A DNA stretch of 36,181 nt from the IMG/VR virus record IMGVR_UViG_3300032286_000030, positions 1 to 36,181 of that record. One strand, 5' to 3'. Source of the stretch: a virus. The translations under genes were made by a program, and so were the position numbers. Shown here piece by piece: positions 14,801 through 24,136 of the stretch; the stretch's first letter is position 1, and the number at the start of each line of letters is the position of its first letter. The notes beneath the pieces are model-generated. The model searched no databases, was not told where the DNA came from, and saw only the letters and a list, made by a program, of their open reading frames with translations.

Positions 14801-17800
14801 AAACATGCGGGCACGGTCAAACAATACCTTTAGTGGGTAGCGGTCATTCTGGAAGAACTCAACTGCGGACTGAAAACCATTTTTGGTAAACAAGTTCTTA
14901 AAGAATGCTTTAGGTGTGCGATCTTTAAGTCCTACGTTTTTCTCAGCTTCTGCTGTCATTTGTTCAGCAGACTGCTGACCTGGTGTGGTGGCCTGAACAG
15001 TTTTAGCAGCGCCTTTAGATGGCAGTGTTTCTCCAAAGCCTTCTTTGCCAGCAAGATTAGTGATACCACCTTCAGGCGCAGCAAGAATATCTTCCGTAGC
15101 CATAAACAATTCCATCAGAGCATTGCCCCGATATCCTGGCTCGGTGTTACGGATGCGATCTAGATTAGTTACTCCAGCCTTGCGGAATAATTGGCTTGTT
15201 ATATCTTTAGGTTTACCCTCACCGCCTTTTGTTATAGCGGCTTCTTTAGCTAGTTCTTCAGGGTTATCGTATAACGCTTCTTGATCAAACGCCGCTTTTT
15301 CAGCAGGTGTTAATTCGCCGCGTGATTCTTTTTCCACCAACTCCATAGCGGCGTCAATTCTTTCTTGTTCAGAAAGTTCTTCGTCTTTTTGTTTTTTAGT
15401 TTTGCGCGGCGCATCGTAACCTTTAGCCTCTGAAAACTCAGTTGGCGTTTTTTGCGCCATTGAACCTAAACGCGCTGGAGTTAGCCCAAGTTTTGTTATG
15501 CCAATCCCAGCAGCAATCTTGTTGATTTCATCAAACAGTTGATAGACGCCAACAACCCTCTTGATGCCTCTTCTTTTTTCAACACCTGTTGGGTTGCGCG
15601 TTGCTTCAGATACAACAACTAATCGTTTGTTGTATTTGTCTATAAGTTGTTTAGCTTGTCTTACAGCACTAGAGTCTTCTGTTAATGCAGTGTTAGTGCT
15701 TGCCGAATTCCTGCCAACAAAAGACATTGCCGCTGGGTTAATTACTTCAGCTTTAATTCTTTCAATCGCATCTGCAAGAATTTTTTTGTTAGCGCCGTCG
15801 CGTACTTGAGTCTCCCACGCTTCTCGCTCTCTCATATCTTGTATAGCGGCTGCGTCATCTTTAGAGTTTTCTGAAGCTACTAAGTATTTAGTAACTTTTG
15901 CGTTAGGACGGAACAACTGATACAGATGTGCAATAGCGCCAACAAACTGACCCCATAAAGTGTCAAACAAGTTTTCATACCCACGCAAGGCTCGTTCACG
16001 GCGCTTGACCAACTCAGGGTCTTGCTCCGCAGTCTTGTCTGTGTATTTAGTAAGGCTAGGTTTTTGTATCTTATGGAGTTCGTTTTGGAACTCCAGATCG
16101 GTCATGGCGTAGGCCACAAACTCATACAAGTTATCAAATGCATTCTTGTACTTATCAGAAGTGATGACTGACTTAGCTACAGAAGCAATATCTTCCAGAT
16201 GCTTAATAGCTTCGCGTTGGTTTTTTGTTAGCGAGTCTGGATCAGAATAGTATTTATGGATAAGCCTGACAGTTGCAGCGTGCGTAAGTTCGTGCAGTAG
16301 CGTTGCTTCATCAAGCCCAAATGGACCAAGAATTACAGTGTTTGTTCTGTAGTTGTATTCGCCTATCGTGTTGAAGACAAGTTTTGGATCAAACGCAACG
16401 TTGACTTTGAAGTCTTTTACGTCTAACAGTTTTTCAGCAAGGTTTTTGAAGACCAATGAAGAGAACACTTTGTTAGCCATCAAAGCTTGCTGCTGCGGCG
16501 TGTTCTCACTGATCTGTCTTTTCTCAACCGTGAACGAGTCGCCGTATCTATCAGCATAGGCTTCAAAGTCACCCAGACTCAATACGTTGCCAATTTTGAA
16601 TGGCACTTCATCTTTTATGTCGTCAGCAATCTCGGTGACTGTGTAGCCGTAGCGCACACGTCCAAACTTGGACTTGCCAATCTTTATACCTTTAGCTTCG
16701 TTTCTAAGATACTCTAGGGCAGCCTTGACATCACCGCGACGCAACTTAACAAGAATACCTAGCGGCAACAAACTGCCTTTACCTGCTGGCTGATTCTTGC
16801 GCTCTTGTTGCGCTTGGCGATACATCTGTCCTATGGCTATTGCTTCCGCATCAGTAGCGGCATCTTTAGCTTTCTCGCCTTTGGCTTCTAGTTCTACTTG
16901 TTCTTTGACAAGGTTCAATGCCAAAGACTGCTCTAAAACAGTATCGTTTACGTTTGCTGAACCAAATAGATTCTTACTGGCTCTAGATAAACTTTCCCAA
17001 GGGGGCAACGTGCCAATAGATGGGAACAGTTTGCGCTGGTCTTCATAGCGTACCCCCATAGCAGCATCAGCTTTTACTAATGTCTGTACGGCTTCTTTGT
17101 CCTGACCAAGTTGTGTAGCTTGTCTACCGACTGCTTCTGATTCAGAACGCTTCTTCTCTAAATGCGCACCAACTTTTTGAATTGCTTTAGCTATAGCTTC
17201 TTTGCGTTCTTCTGGAAACGGTAAAGATATACGGGACTTTATGTCTGTATTGAGTGGCGCTACATCAGGCCCAGTTATGTTGCTAAGAAATATTCTTACA
17301 GCATCTGGGTTTTCTCTTAGAAGATCATTAAATTTAGGCGTTACTGTGCCAGCAGCTTTGGCTTTAAACTTTGCGTTGTGTTCAGCAGCCGCCGCTTCAT
17401 AAGCATTTACAACTGCAGGGGATATACGGTTCTTTAAAGAATCTAACTCAGCAAGAGAACTTTCAATCGCTGCTATTAAAGACTCTTCGTCTTCATATTT
17501 AGATGCATCTACTTCCGCATCAGCCGCTAGTTCAAGCAGTTCAGGATCAAACCCTTCGCCTTTGGACGGGAGTTTGTCTTGTTTCTTTTTCTTTAATTCT
17601 TCTAGTCTGTTACGTAAATCAAACTTTTTAACTGGCGCTTTTTGTTTAGCCTCAGTAAAGTCAGGTACGTCTTGCTCCGCTTCTCCAGCCGCTAGTAAAT
17701 CATCTACTGTGCGATTTATTGGAGCGGGCTGTGCATCTTCTCGTTCATCAACCCGTGTAAGAGCTTCTCCATCACGAACCACTCTTCCGGGTTCAATTGC

Positions 17801-19339
17801 TTGAGGTCCTCCGGCGGGGGGAACGTTTGTACTGGCTGCGCCAGATATGCCAGCGCTTTCTCCACCTGCTCCACTGATAGACTGCTTAACATCTTCTGCT
17901 CCTGTTGTAGGCGCTTGGGCAAGCGCGGTGCGTGCTGCATCTATTTCAGCCTTTAATTTTTCATTTTTTGCTATACGAGCTTTTAGAGTGCCTGCTTCTT
18001 CTTGAGTTAAAGAAGGCTTACTCTGCGCGTCAGCAATGTTCTTTGCGCGTGTATCGTAATCTGCTTGCTTTGCATCAATCTCAGGAGTAGTTACCGCAGG
18101 CGGAGCCGCAGGCATAACAAACCCTTCTGGAAGGGCTTCTAGTGTTTCATTGCCAGTAAAGGCCATACCCTTACCGCCGGGTGGTAGCAGTGTCTCGGGC
18201 GCAGTTTCATCTGTTATCTCTCCGCCGGGTGGAACTTCCTGTTGTGTTTGTTGTGTTTGTGTCTCTGTAGAAGGTGGTGCTGTTGGGCCCTTACCGAACG
18301 CTACATCAGTAGCCGCAGTTATACCTGCGCCACCAAAGCCACCTTTTAGACCTGCATTGATAAAGCGCTCAAAGTTCTTCTCAGAGAAAAACTGCTGGTT
18401 GTTATCAACAAACTTTTCAGCCGCAGCAGACGATACTTCTTGTAGTGCCTCAGTGCCGCCTTCAGAGATAAAACCTTGGACTGCGCCTTTGCCTGCACGC
18501 TTGTACCACGCGGCTGCAACTTCTTCTGGGCTAACTCCAGCCTTAGACATCTTGCGTAACAAGGCGATAGGAGTGATTGCATCTAGTGCAGAGTTAAACG
18601 CACCAAATGCTAGAGCCGCGCCAAGGTCTTGCTTACCTGTTGCCTCATAAATGTTTTGGTAAACGTCAGGGACGTTCTGTGCCGCAGAGCCAGCCAACGC
18701 ACCAGCGGTTTGATACTTCAACCCAATCTTTTGCGCTTCTTTTATACCAGCATCTAATGCTTGTTTTTTAATGGCTTCAAGAGTAGCGGCTTGGATTGGC
18801 CCTGCTTCCATAGCCTTTACAACCCCGCGACTTGCCACTTGTTCTGCGGCCTGCATAGCAGCAGCCTGTGCGCCACGACCTGCTACGCCAGCTAGTCCAC
18901 CAGTAAGAACGCTTGGCAATATGGACGGCAACGCTTCGCCAATAGACTCTTTAACGTAGGTTAGCGCTTTGCCAACACTATCAATATCTTTGTATGACGC
19001 AACTTCTGCGGGGTAAAGTCTTTCAGTTTCTTTCTGGTACGCAGCGGCCTCTTCCATTTGCCGTCTTGCGTAGTCTTCAGCGCCAAATGCTTTACCAAGC
19101 ATGGCTGGGGCAACGTCACCTAATAAAGAAGAAATGCCGCGACCACCGCGTATGACGGATGGAATGAAGCCAGTTTCTCCCTTTTGTTCTATGGGAGCAG
19201 CGACAGGAGCCTCTGGCTCCATACCGCCCATGTTTAGATACTGATCTAAAAAGAACGATGCTTCTTTCGTGCTTAATCCGGGCGGGCCATCAAAGCGATA
19301 TGCCTTACCGTCAGCACCCCTTGCGCGGTATGTCGCCAT
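11846..19339 (-). CDS. Giant polyvalent virion protein with metallopeptidase motif and LPD38-like region
   Basis: The protein has 2497 residues, with GGAT upstream of the ATG. The N-terminus (MATYRARGADGKAYRFDGPP) is followed by Ala/Gly-rich, partly hydrophobic helices (about 100-350), then long charged and Pro/Thr-rich linkers. A zinc metallopeptidase motif, LLHELTHA, has His1016, Glu1017 and His1020; a likely third ligand is Glu1073 in NLYEFVAYAM. This matches the MPTase-type domain of phage polyvalent proteins. The last third, from TRYNPAFAPMNFVRDSFTNA onward, resembles LPD38 (PF18857) and contains a hydrophobic segment (MATMAGIGVAFYMMALMMAG). Such proteins are packaged and enter the cell with the DNA. 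It is the last gene of the late block. Virion location is inferred. Confidence 0.82.
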   Translation of the reverse strand: MATYRARGADGKAYRFDGPPGLSTKEASFFLDQYLNMGGMEPEAPVAAPIEQKGETGFIPSVIRGGRGISSLLGDVAPAMLGKAFGAEDYARRQMEEAAAYQKETERLYPAEVASYKDIDSVGKALTYVKESIGEALPSILPSVLTGGLAGVAGRGAQAAAMQAAEQVASRGVVKAMEAGPIQAATLEAIKKQALDAGIKEAQKIGLKYQTAGALAGSAAQNVPDVYQNIYEATGKQDLGAALAFGAFNSALDAITPIALLRKMSKAGVSPEEVAAAWYKRAGKGAVQGFISEGGTEALQEVSSAAAEKFVDNNQQFFSEKNFERFINAGLKGGFGGAGITAATDVAFGKGPTAPPSTETQTQQTQQEVPPGGEITDETAPETLLPPGGKGMAFTGNETLEALPEGFVMPAAPPAVTTPEIDAKQADYDTRAKNIADAQSKPSLTQEEAGTLKARIAKNEKLKAEIDAARTALAQAPTTGAEDVKQSISGAGGESAGISGAASTNVPPAGGPQAIEPGRVVRDGEALTRVDEREDAQPAPINRTVDDLLAAGEAEQDVPDFTEAKQKAPVKKFDLRNRLEELKKKKQDKLPSKGEGFDPELLELAADAEVDASKYEDEESLIAAIESSLAELDSLKNRISPAVVNAYEAAAAEHNAKFKAKAAGTVTPKFNDLLRENPDAVRIFLSNITGPDVAPLNTDIKSRISLPFPEERKEAIAKAIQKVGAHLEKKRSESEAVGRQATQLGQDKEAVQTLVKADAAMGVRYEDQRKLFPSIGTLPPWESLSRASKNLFGSANVNDTVLEQSLALNLVKEQVELEAKGEKAKDAATDAEAIAIGQMYRQAQQERKNQPAGKGSLLPLGILVKLRRGDVKAALEYLRNEAKGIKIGKSKFGRVRYGYTVTEIADDIKDEVPFKIGNVLSLGDFEAYADRYGDSFTVEKRQISENTPQQQALMANKVFSSLVFKNLAEKLLDVKDFKVNVAFDPKLVFNTIGEYNYRTNTVILGPFGLDEATLLHELTHAATVRLIHKYYSDPDSLTKNQREAIKHLEDIASVAKSVITSDKYKNAFDNLYEFVAYAMTDLEFQNELHKIQKPSLTKYTDKTAEQDPELVKRRERALRGYENLFDTLWGQFVGAIAHLYQLFRPNAKVTKYLVASENSKDDAAAIQDMREREAWETQVRDGANKKILADAIERIKAEVINPAAMSFVGRNSASTNTALTEDSSAVRQAKQLIDKYNKRLVVVSEATRNPTGVEKRRGIKRVVGVYQLFDEINKIAAGIGITKLGLTPARLGSMAQKTPTEFSEAKGYDAPRKTKKQKDEELSEQERIDAAMELVEKESRGELTPAEKAAFDQEALYDNPEELAKEAAITKGGEGKPKDITSQLFRKAGVTNLDRIRNTEPGYRGNALMELFMATEDILAAPEGGITNLAGKEGFGETLPSKGAAKTVQATTPGQQSAEQMTAEAEKNVGLKDRTPKAFFKNLFTKNGFQSAVEFFQNDRYPLKVLFDRARMFGLVTAVGENANDVYNAFSRSIGIAVHKYNTEVRSESVAVDKAVEAYATKLGIPVKEALSKLHLIMQARHEPERRHVKYLLNVPLDDNPTYKIGNEYYAAATIRQNIIDTLTEPTPGLTDEQRTARAQKLRQMLETVVADPKSHLKIKNGKLVEAAYFNESNERYNVIAGRSPQEIQAFRDTLDRPEYKAEIDAVSQALRDLNKKTIKLNKEANYWSEPVANFVDFYGFKDYVPFKGRPENRTIDEEFNFDGKRLGGEFTKLQDPFKGRISESENPILQSLADGASAALNAGRKILPETIVNAIKSGIIKGEPVTTIKFSDRYAGRTTRQDITGPNKIFLYKPDGTIDVWSITGKDMAEAIKRSTKTTNPLINMVDQITSGIGQTHTRYNPAFAPMNFVRDSFTNAGIIGAEFDPVTGGKLLSGMASDVANNGLARALNYSRLYADGKFDDINRLAGNGKPYESLDEQQRYYRDLSDYVEMGGRVSYLQGVAARGALDELIKEVGRSGILKKKDQVDKFIDIYNDMFELSSRVAAYRLIKDEYYNQNLKNKMDPAEAKEDARIRAVEYAKNLANFEQIGRWGKQAGALFMFFRPAATGAVRAIEALAPAFSFNEEQFRKEAEAEGRTKAQIDQAVEIMNERQYAARRMMATMAGIGVAFYMMALMMAGDDDQGRNRIATDDMARWTRYARFFIPGIENPIQIPWGFGPGAFASAGSQIAALSTGRVSIAEAFSNIMTVGMDSFLPLPFSRISPIENFPAWAMDSVTPSAFRPFFEYVMNMDGLGREIYNNRQTRFGDAYTGGDNIPEAYKMAARMLFKATDGGVDWSPNTMYFFANNYADGAAKMATAVTNLGLTVAGQKGFDPKNDIPFIGSFIGTKSNIDAREFSKVEEQIKGFDKRINALKDKPELLSNYLDSHQDEYVAVQFYNQQVNGQLRQLRAAANQIRSSDELTPRERKLQLEEINGMSNIVKRQLLDMFAEMGIKP

Positions 19340-19341
19340 GA

Positions 19342-21828
19342 TTATCCTTCGTCGTCTTCGGTGTCAGGTCTTACGCCATAGATGGGCATGGCGCTCTTCA
19401 TGTGTTGTTTCAAACGTTGATTGAACAGTTGATCGTAACTAGTAATGCCTTGTTTTTCAAGAACTTTACGATCCGCTATGTTTTCCCACTGCTTAGTAGC
19501 TTCTCTAGATGCAAGGTTTCTAGCCTGTGCTTGTCCAGAATAGTAGGCTTTGATTCCAGGGTTGGAAGCAGACGAAGCACGTTGCGCCAAGATTCCTTCG
19601 CGTGCTTTGTTGCTACGTATGGTTTCACTCAATGTAGCCTCATGTTGCTTGAGCATACGCATGTTCTGGTATGCGGACATCATAGCGGCTCTGTCACCTC
19701 TACGTTCAGCAATCTTGTATTTCTGATGCTCAAGGTTAAGCTTGAGATTGTTATCTTCGATTGCAGCAATATCTTTCTGCATACCCAAAGCGGCTTGACC
19801 AACACCAGGAGCAGCTTTAGCCGCGCTTTGAAGTACACCAGCTAGCCCGCGTTGAGATTGCGGTTGAGAAGCGGCTTGCGCTAAACCAAAACCGCCTGTA
19901 ATCAATAGATTAGCAAGCGCATCTTTTTTAACTTGGGCTGCTCTACCGCCTTGTTTGTCAATCAAATCTTGCAAACGCTTGTTAGCGGCTTCGGCTTCTG
20001 GGTCTTTCATGAAGCCTTGTATCCTAGCCATGTCAGATTCAAAATCACCTGCACCACCTGATGCAGTTTGTCCTGCGCCACCGCCGCCTACTTTTGTTCC
20101 GCCACCACCAGTAGGTTTAGCTTTGACTTTGGCTTTTTGTATTGTATTAAGCGCGTTCTCAACACCTGCCCCACCTAGACTAGCATCGGTAGCGCCAAGA
20201 TTCTTATACACATCTTTTTTAGCTTGATTTGCTTTGCCTTGCCCCATGATTGCAGCGGCAAAACTTGTTCCTGATGGGTCTGCGCCATAGCCTTCCATCT
20301 GTTCTAACTGTTCTGGAGTAGCATTAGATAGAGCATTAGCCGCGCCCTCAGACAGCGCCAAACCAGCAGTTAATGGTACAGACACGCCAGGAACAGCAGC
20401 AACTCCAGCCGCTGAACGTAACCCTGTTAATGCTTTACCGCTTCCTTTTAAAGCACTTTTAGCAATTTTGCGTATTGGGACTTCTTTTAATAGTGGTGCG
20501 GCACCAACAAGATAGGGTAGCGAGCCTATTCCAGACTTGCTTTCTTCTTCCTCTTCTTCACCTTCTGTACCACCTTTGCTAAACGCAATGATGCCGCCGC
20601 CAGCCATCCTGTTAGCCATATCAGGTGTAATACCACTAGCCACTCCGCGTTTCTCAGAGGCCCGCATAGCCATCTCGTCTTGCGCGGCACGGAATTCTGC
20701 TGGAGAAGACGGATGCTGAAGAATGCCTTGTAATTGCTCATCAGTTAATTTATCAACAGCAGACGCCATTTCATATGGGTCATTCATAGGGTCTGGTATA
20801 TCACCGCCACCAGCATAGCCGCCTTCCGCATATGAATGGACTTGACCGCCTTCAGCTTTGAGTAGTTGGCTTACACCATATGCTCCCATACCGAGACCAG
20901 CGATTTGCCCCATAGTACTTGGAGGTGCTTGGTAGACCTGAGACTGTGTGTTCATACCCATAGGCGTACCACGAACCAAGTTAGCCATGTAGCTAAGTTG
21001 CTGGTATGGGTAGTTCTTCTGTGTGAGGAAGTCTTGATACGCAGTATCCAGACCTTTTTGCTCTTGAGCTTGTCGTTGCGCTCCGTACTGGGATTGCAAC
21101 TGATTGATACCCATCTGCTGACCGTACTGAGTTTGCCCTAATTGACCTAGTTGGCCTGCGGCACTACCCATTAAGTTATAACCCGCAAGTTGGTTCTGCA
21201 AGTTTTGGTTGTATTGGTTTTGCGCATTAGTAAATGCTGTGTTGTAACCTTGACCAACAATCTGGTTTATACCCATATTGCGGTTACGTTCGTTCTCAGC
21301 CGCCATGATTGCTTCGCGTGAACCACCAAACGCACCGGCTTGCGTTGCTGCGCTCTGTTGTTTAGTCGCACCAATATCATATTGACGGTTTGCTTCAGCA
21401 ATTTGAGGTGCCAAAGACATCTGCAAATAGGGGTTCATGTATCCGCCTACTTGATTCTGAAAACCGCCTGTTGTAGCTTGTCCAGCAACTCCCATACCGC
21501 CAATTCCTGCGCCACCAGCTAAAGCTGTTCCTGCTCCTAATTGTGCGGCAGGAGCCATATTCTGCGCACCCTGCATGGCTTGTTGTTGCATCGGATCGAA
21601 CCCAGCAATACGATTACCGCCATAGGCTTGATACGGGTTTTGCCCAACATCTGTTATTGCTTTACCTTTAGAGAGTACATCTTGCGCATACGGCTTTGCC
21701 CATTCAGGTAAATCTTGAGTAGTTGTACTAGTAGTATTAGCTGGCTGACCGCCACCGCCACCGCCGCCGCTGTCACCTTGAGGACCGCTTAATGGAAGCA
21801 AACTTCTTTTCAGTTCTAATATATTCAT
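19342..21828 (-). CDS. Probable internal/ejection virion protein
   Basis: The protein has 828 residues. It has a poly-Gly run near residue 23, LPEWAKPYAQDVLSKGKAIT, then a long Gln/Asn/Gly/Ala-rich region (to about 300) with repeats of the type NQYNQNLQNQLAGYNLMG. YAEGGYAGGGDIPDPM and MAGGGIIAFSKGG follow, then a hydrophobic Ala-rich segment and a C-terminal coiled coil (about 690-790). Proteins of this composition in podovirus-like phages lie beside the giant ejection protein and are thought to be internal or tape-measure-like virion components. The gene starts in an ATGA overlap with the GNAT gene and ends two bases before the giant gene. No enzymatic motif is visible. The role is inferred from position and composition. 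Confidence 0.65.
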   Translation of the reverse strand: MNILELKRSLLPLSGPQGDSGGGGGGGQPANTTSTTTQDLPEWAKPYAQDVLSKGKAITDVGQNPYQAYGGNRIAGFDPMQQQAMQGAQNMAPAAQLGAGTALAGGAGIGGMGVAGQATTGGFQNQVGGYMNPYLQMSLAPQIAEANRQYDIGATKQQSAATQAGAFGGSREAIMAAENERNRNMGINQIVGQGYNTAFTNAQNQYNQNLQNQLAGYNLMGSAAGQLGQLGQTQYGQQMGINQLQSQYGAQRQAQEQKGLDTAYQDFLTQKNYPYQQLSYMANLVRGTPMGMNTQSQVYQAPPSTMGQIAGLGMGAYGVSQLLKAEGGQVHSYAEGGYAGGGDIPDPMNDPYEMASAVDKLTDEQLQGILQHPSSPAEFRAAQDEMAMRASEKRGVASGITPDMANRMAGGGIIAFSKGGTEGEEEEEESKSGIGSLPYLVGAAPLLKEVPIRKIAKSALKGSGKALTGLRSAAGVAAVPGVSVPLTAGLALSEGAANALSNATPEQLEQMEGYGADPSGTSFAAAIMGQGKANQAKKDVYKNLGATDASLGGAGVENALNTIQKAKVKAKPTGGGGTKVGGGGAGQTASGGAGDFESDMARIQGFMKDPEAEAANKRLQDLIDKQGGRAAQVKKDALANLLITGGFGLAQAASQPQSQRGLAGVLQSAAKAAPGVGQAALGMQKDIAAIEDNNLKLNLEHQKYKIAERRGDRAAMMSAYQNMRMLKQHEATLSETIRSNKAREGILAQRASSASNPGIKAYYSGQAQARNLASREATKQWENIADRKVLEKQGITSYDQLFNQRLKQHMKSAMPIYGVRPDTEDDEG

Positions 21829-22232
21829 AGGTCAATCCTCATCACATTATGGGTCTTATCTAAACCCATTTTTTCGTACATGGGTACGAGGTTGTCTTGA
21901 CACCAACATTGCGCTTTTGTAGCACCGTTGGCACGCATCCAGTTTTGGGCTTGCTCAAACACATGTTTCTTAACAATACCCTTACCACCCATCAGATGAA
22001 CTTGCGCGATTCGTTCAGTTGGGTAGTCCGTAAAACTCACAGTGGCTGCGCCTGTAATACCTTCGTTTGGTTCTTCCCACACTAAAAGGCTGATTGCCCC
22101 CGTGCGGATTGTGTAATTCACATGTTGTTCGGACGTAGAGTTTGGGTCTAAGTCAATTGCTTTTTGAAGCAATGGAGCAACAATGCCCCATACTTGGGGC
22201 AGTTCGCGTGGTTGAATATGATACAACGGCAT
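21825..22232 (-). CDS. GNAT-like acetyltransferase domain protein (T7 gp13-like position)
   Basis: The protein has 135 residues and begins MPLYHIQPRELPQVWGIVAP. The order of elements fits a small GNAT fold: an N-terminal helix pair, strand AISLLVWEE, strand TGAATVSF, AQVHLMGGKGIVKKHVFEQA as the acetyl-CoA loop and following helix, then AKAQCWCQDN and a MYEKMGL motif typical of the last GNAT helix. T7-like phages have a related small protein (gp13, DUF2833/PF11090) among the internal virion protein genes, the same context as here. Whether it acetylates anything, or only helps assembly, is unknown. No obvious ribosome site precedes the start; it begins two bases after the upstream stop. Confidence 0.7.
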   Translation of the reverse strand: MPLYHIQPRELPQVWGIVAPLLQKAIDLDPNSTSEQHVNYTIRTGAISLLVWEEPNEGITGAATVSFTDYPTERIAQVHLMGGKGIVKKHVFEQAQNWMRANGATKAQCWCQDNLVPMYEKMGLDKTHNVMRIDL

Positions 22233-22234
22233 GT

Positions 22235-23764
22235 CTATGCGGGTAAATACTTATCCGCACGGTTGTTTTTTGCAACCTTGCCCTTACCGACTGTATTTTT
22301 CCGCGACGCCTGAATTCTGTCCATCATTGCGTAAAGTCTACGTGCGCCAGCTTCAGTTGAGCCATTGCCCAACTCAGAGACAATACGAGCTGGAACTACA
22401 AACTCACCATCAGCAAGACGTGCAGGTTGTTTCTTACCAATCACGGCAGGGATCGAATCAGATACGCCATCGCCCGGCCCGCGAAGTAAGCGACCACCAT
22501 CAGAATAACCACCCAAGTTATATCCCGCATCTGAGATACCTCCTGAAGCCATCCGTTGTTCACCTGTGTATGGGTCAACCGATACATCACCCGCACCTGT
22601 CAATACGTTTTGAGAGATAGGTGTTTGGTAAGGAGTAGCGTAGGCGTTGTTATGTAAGTAGGCTTGGGGAAAACCCGTATTAGCGCCAATAGCGTTGTCG
22701 TTAGACATTTGTTCTACTGGACCGCCCCCTGCATAACCCATAAGTCCACCATCTGCTGCTTGCGCTGCGGGATAACCCGGATACAACTGCTGGGCTTCTG
22801 CATCAGAAACCGCCGTGTATGATGGTTGGAAATAAGTATTTTCTACGCCAGTAGCACTAGCTGCAGGGGTAGGGTTTACCATACCGGGGTTGAACCTATA
22901 GTGGGGTACTGTTTGTTTTTGACTCGCTGTGGGCGGTGGTGTGAACTTCGCCTGTTGGTTAAAAGCAGGAGCCGCAGCCGATAATCCCATTCGAGCTAAA
23001 CCAGAGTAGCTCCCACCACCTAGTGTTTTAAATTTATCCGCTGTTGGATCGGTAAACAAAGACTCAGCGCCTCTTGACATCGCATCAAATCCAGTAGCTG
23101 ATTGCCCAAGTTGCGAACCCGTTAGCGGATTTTGAAGCAAATTTCCTTTAGGTAATATATGCTCATAGTCAGCTCCAATAGGTCCTTGATAGGGAGCTGT
23201 TACGTTAATACCGCCAGAGCCTGTTGGTAGATAGTTAGAACCTGTACCACCCACATCTAAAAAGTTAGGGTTAGTATATTTTGTAGCCTCAGCAAGTTTT
23301 GCCTGTTCAAATGCTTGTGCATTCTTAATAGCCTCGGCGTTTTGCGTGGCGTAATCCATAGAAGCGCCAGTTGATGTCAATCCTGCTTCAGAAGTAGCGC
23401 CAAGATTTGCTAACCCCTGACCCAATCCAGCACCACCGTATCCACCTAGTCCAGATGAAAGCGCGCCCATTAACCCAGCTCTGGGGTTCATTAAATAACT
23501 GCCAGCGCCAACAGCAAGCCCTGCCTGCATAGCGGTCAATCCCATTCCTGCGGGACCAAGAGCCGCACCTGCCACCATAGGTAAGATAGCGGACAAAAAC
23601 CCCGCTTCGGGTAGTCCGGTCTGTGGGTTTATAGTTAGTTGACCGCCATGCGCCATAGCCAAGTCATTAAGGCTCTTGACCTCTTTGTTCGACATGTGAA
23701 CGAGCGTAGTATCAGGTCCACGACCTTTATCGGCTAAATGTTGGGCAGCAAGTTGTAGGCTCAT
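22235..23764 (-). CDS. Probable virion protein with tape-measure-like tail motif
   Basis: The protein has 509 residues and follows a GAGG ribosome site. The start (MSLQLAAQHLADKGRGPDTT) and LVHMSNKEVKSLNDLAMAHG resemble a recurrent family in podovirus-like phages. A hydrophobic Gly/Ala segment follows (about 55-120). The C-terminal part has GGYSDGGRLLRGPGDGVSDS, then IPAVIGKKQPARLADGEFVV and PARIVSELGNGSTEAGARRL, a motif set also seen near the ends of tape-measure and ejection proteins. The extreme C-terminus is basic. I infer a structural or internal virion role, working with the two larger proteins downstream. No catalytic residues were recognised. Confidence 0.68.
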   Translation of the reverse strand: MSLQLAAQHLADKGRGPDTTLVHMSNKEVKSLNDLAMAHGGQLTINPQTGLPEAGFLSAILPMVAGAALGPAGMGLTAMQAGLAVGAGSYLMNPRAGLMGALSSGLGGYGGAGLGQGLANLGATSEAGLTSTGASMDYATQNAEAIKNAQAFEQAKLAEATKYTNPNFLDVGGTGSNYLPTGSGGINVTAPYQGPIGADYEHILPKGNLLQNPLTGSQLGQSATGFDAMSRGAESLFTDPTADKFKTLGGGSYSGLARMGLSAAAPAFNQQAKFTPPPTASQKQTVPHYRFNPGMVNPTPAASATGVENTYFQPSYTAVSDAEAQQLYPGYPAAQAADGGLMGYAGGGPVEQMSNDNAIGANTGFPQAYLHNNAYATPYQTPISQNVLTGAGDVSVDPYTGEQRMASGGISDAGYNLGGYSDGGRLLRGPGDGVSDSIPAVIGKKQPARLADGEFVVPARIVSELGNGSTEAGARRLYAMMDRIQASRKNTVGKGKVAKNNRADKYLPA

Positions 23765-23798
23765 TTTTGCCTCGTAGATGGGGGGTTGATCGAGTTTA

Positions 23799-24134
23799 TC
23801 ACGCCTTAATCCTTAATGGGTAACTAGATGCAGCCCCACCAGACGTATCGTAGTAAATATCACCTGAACGCAAGTTAGCAAAATCCGCTTGTGTTGGCAG
23901 GCTAATAGACGGTGCGCCCGCTAGGGTCGGTGTAGAACAACTTAAAGCAGATATGACTTGCGCAGGGAAACCGCCAGTAGCAGGTGTCCTTTGTGTTGAC
24001 GCTATTATTGGGCCGGGGTTATCCAGTGCATTGAAATACTGGCGAAGAATACTCAACAGAGCATCTACAAAACGCTGGTCATATTCAACCGGAGCGGCTG
24101 GAAGTCGTGGGGCGCTTACACCTTTGCTTGCCAT
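23799..24134 (-). CDS. Small virion-associated protein of unknown function
   Basis: The protein has 111 residues and a strong GGAGATAAGT upstream of its ATG. The N-terminal half is helical (EYDQRFVDALLSILRQYFNA). The C-terminal half is Ser/Thr/Pro-rich and ends SGDIYYDTSGGAASSYPLRI. The D-I-Y-Y-D-T-S motif resembles fibre-attachment or fibre-shaft elements in which short tail proteins present a beta-strand edge. The genes on both sides are structural, so it is probably a minor tail or fibre-connecting protein. The exact role is not recognised. Confidence 0.62.
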   Translation of the reverse strand: MASKGVSAPRLPAAPVEYDQRFVDALLSILRQYFNALDNPGPIIASTQRTPATGGFPAQVISALSCSTPTLAGAPSISLPTQADFANLRSGDIYYDTSGGAASSYPLRIKA

Positions 24135-24136
24135 AC

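Noticed and set aside
18150-18650. 166-codon + strand frame opposite the N-terminal part of the giant protein
   Set aside because: It is antisense to an Ala/Gly/Pro-rich coding region, which often leaves the reverse frame open. There is no ribosome site and its composition (Ala, Pro, Ser, Cys) is typical of a shadow.
22231-22620. 129-codon + strand frame opposite a virion protein gene
   Set aside because: It is antisense to the conserved C-terminal part of the 509-residue virion protein, has no recognisable domain, and its start lies in the 22233-22235 junction between two - strand genes.
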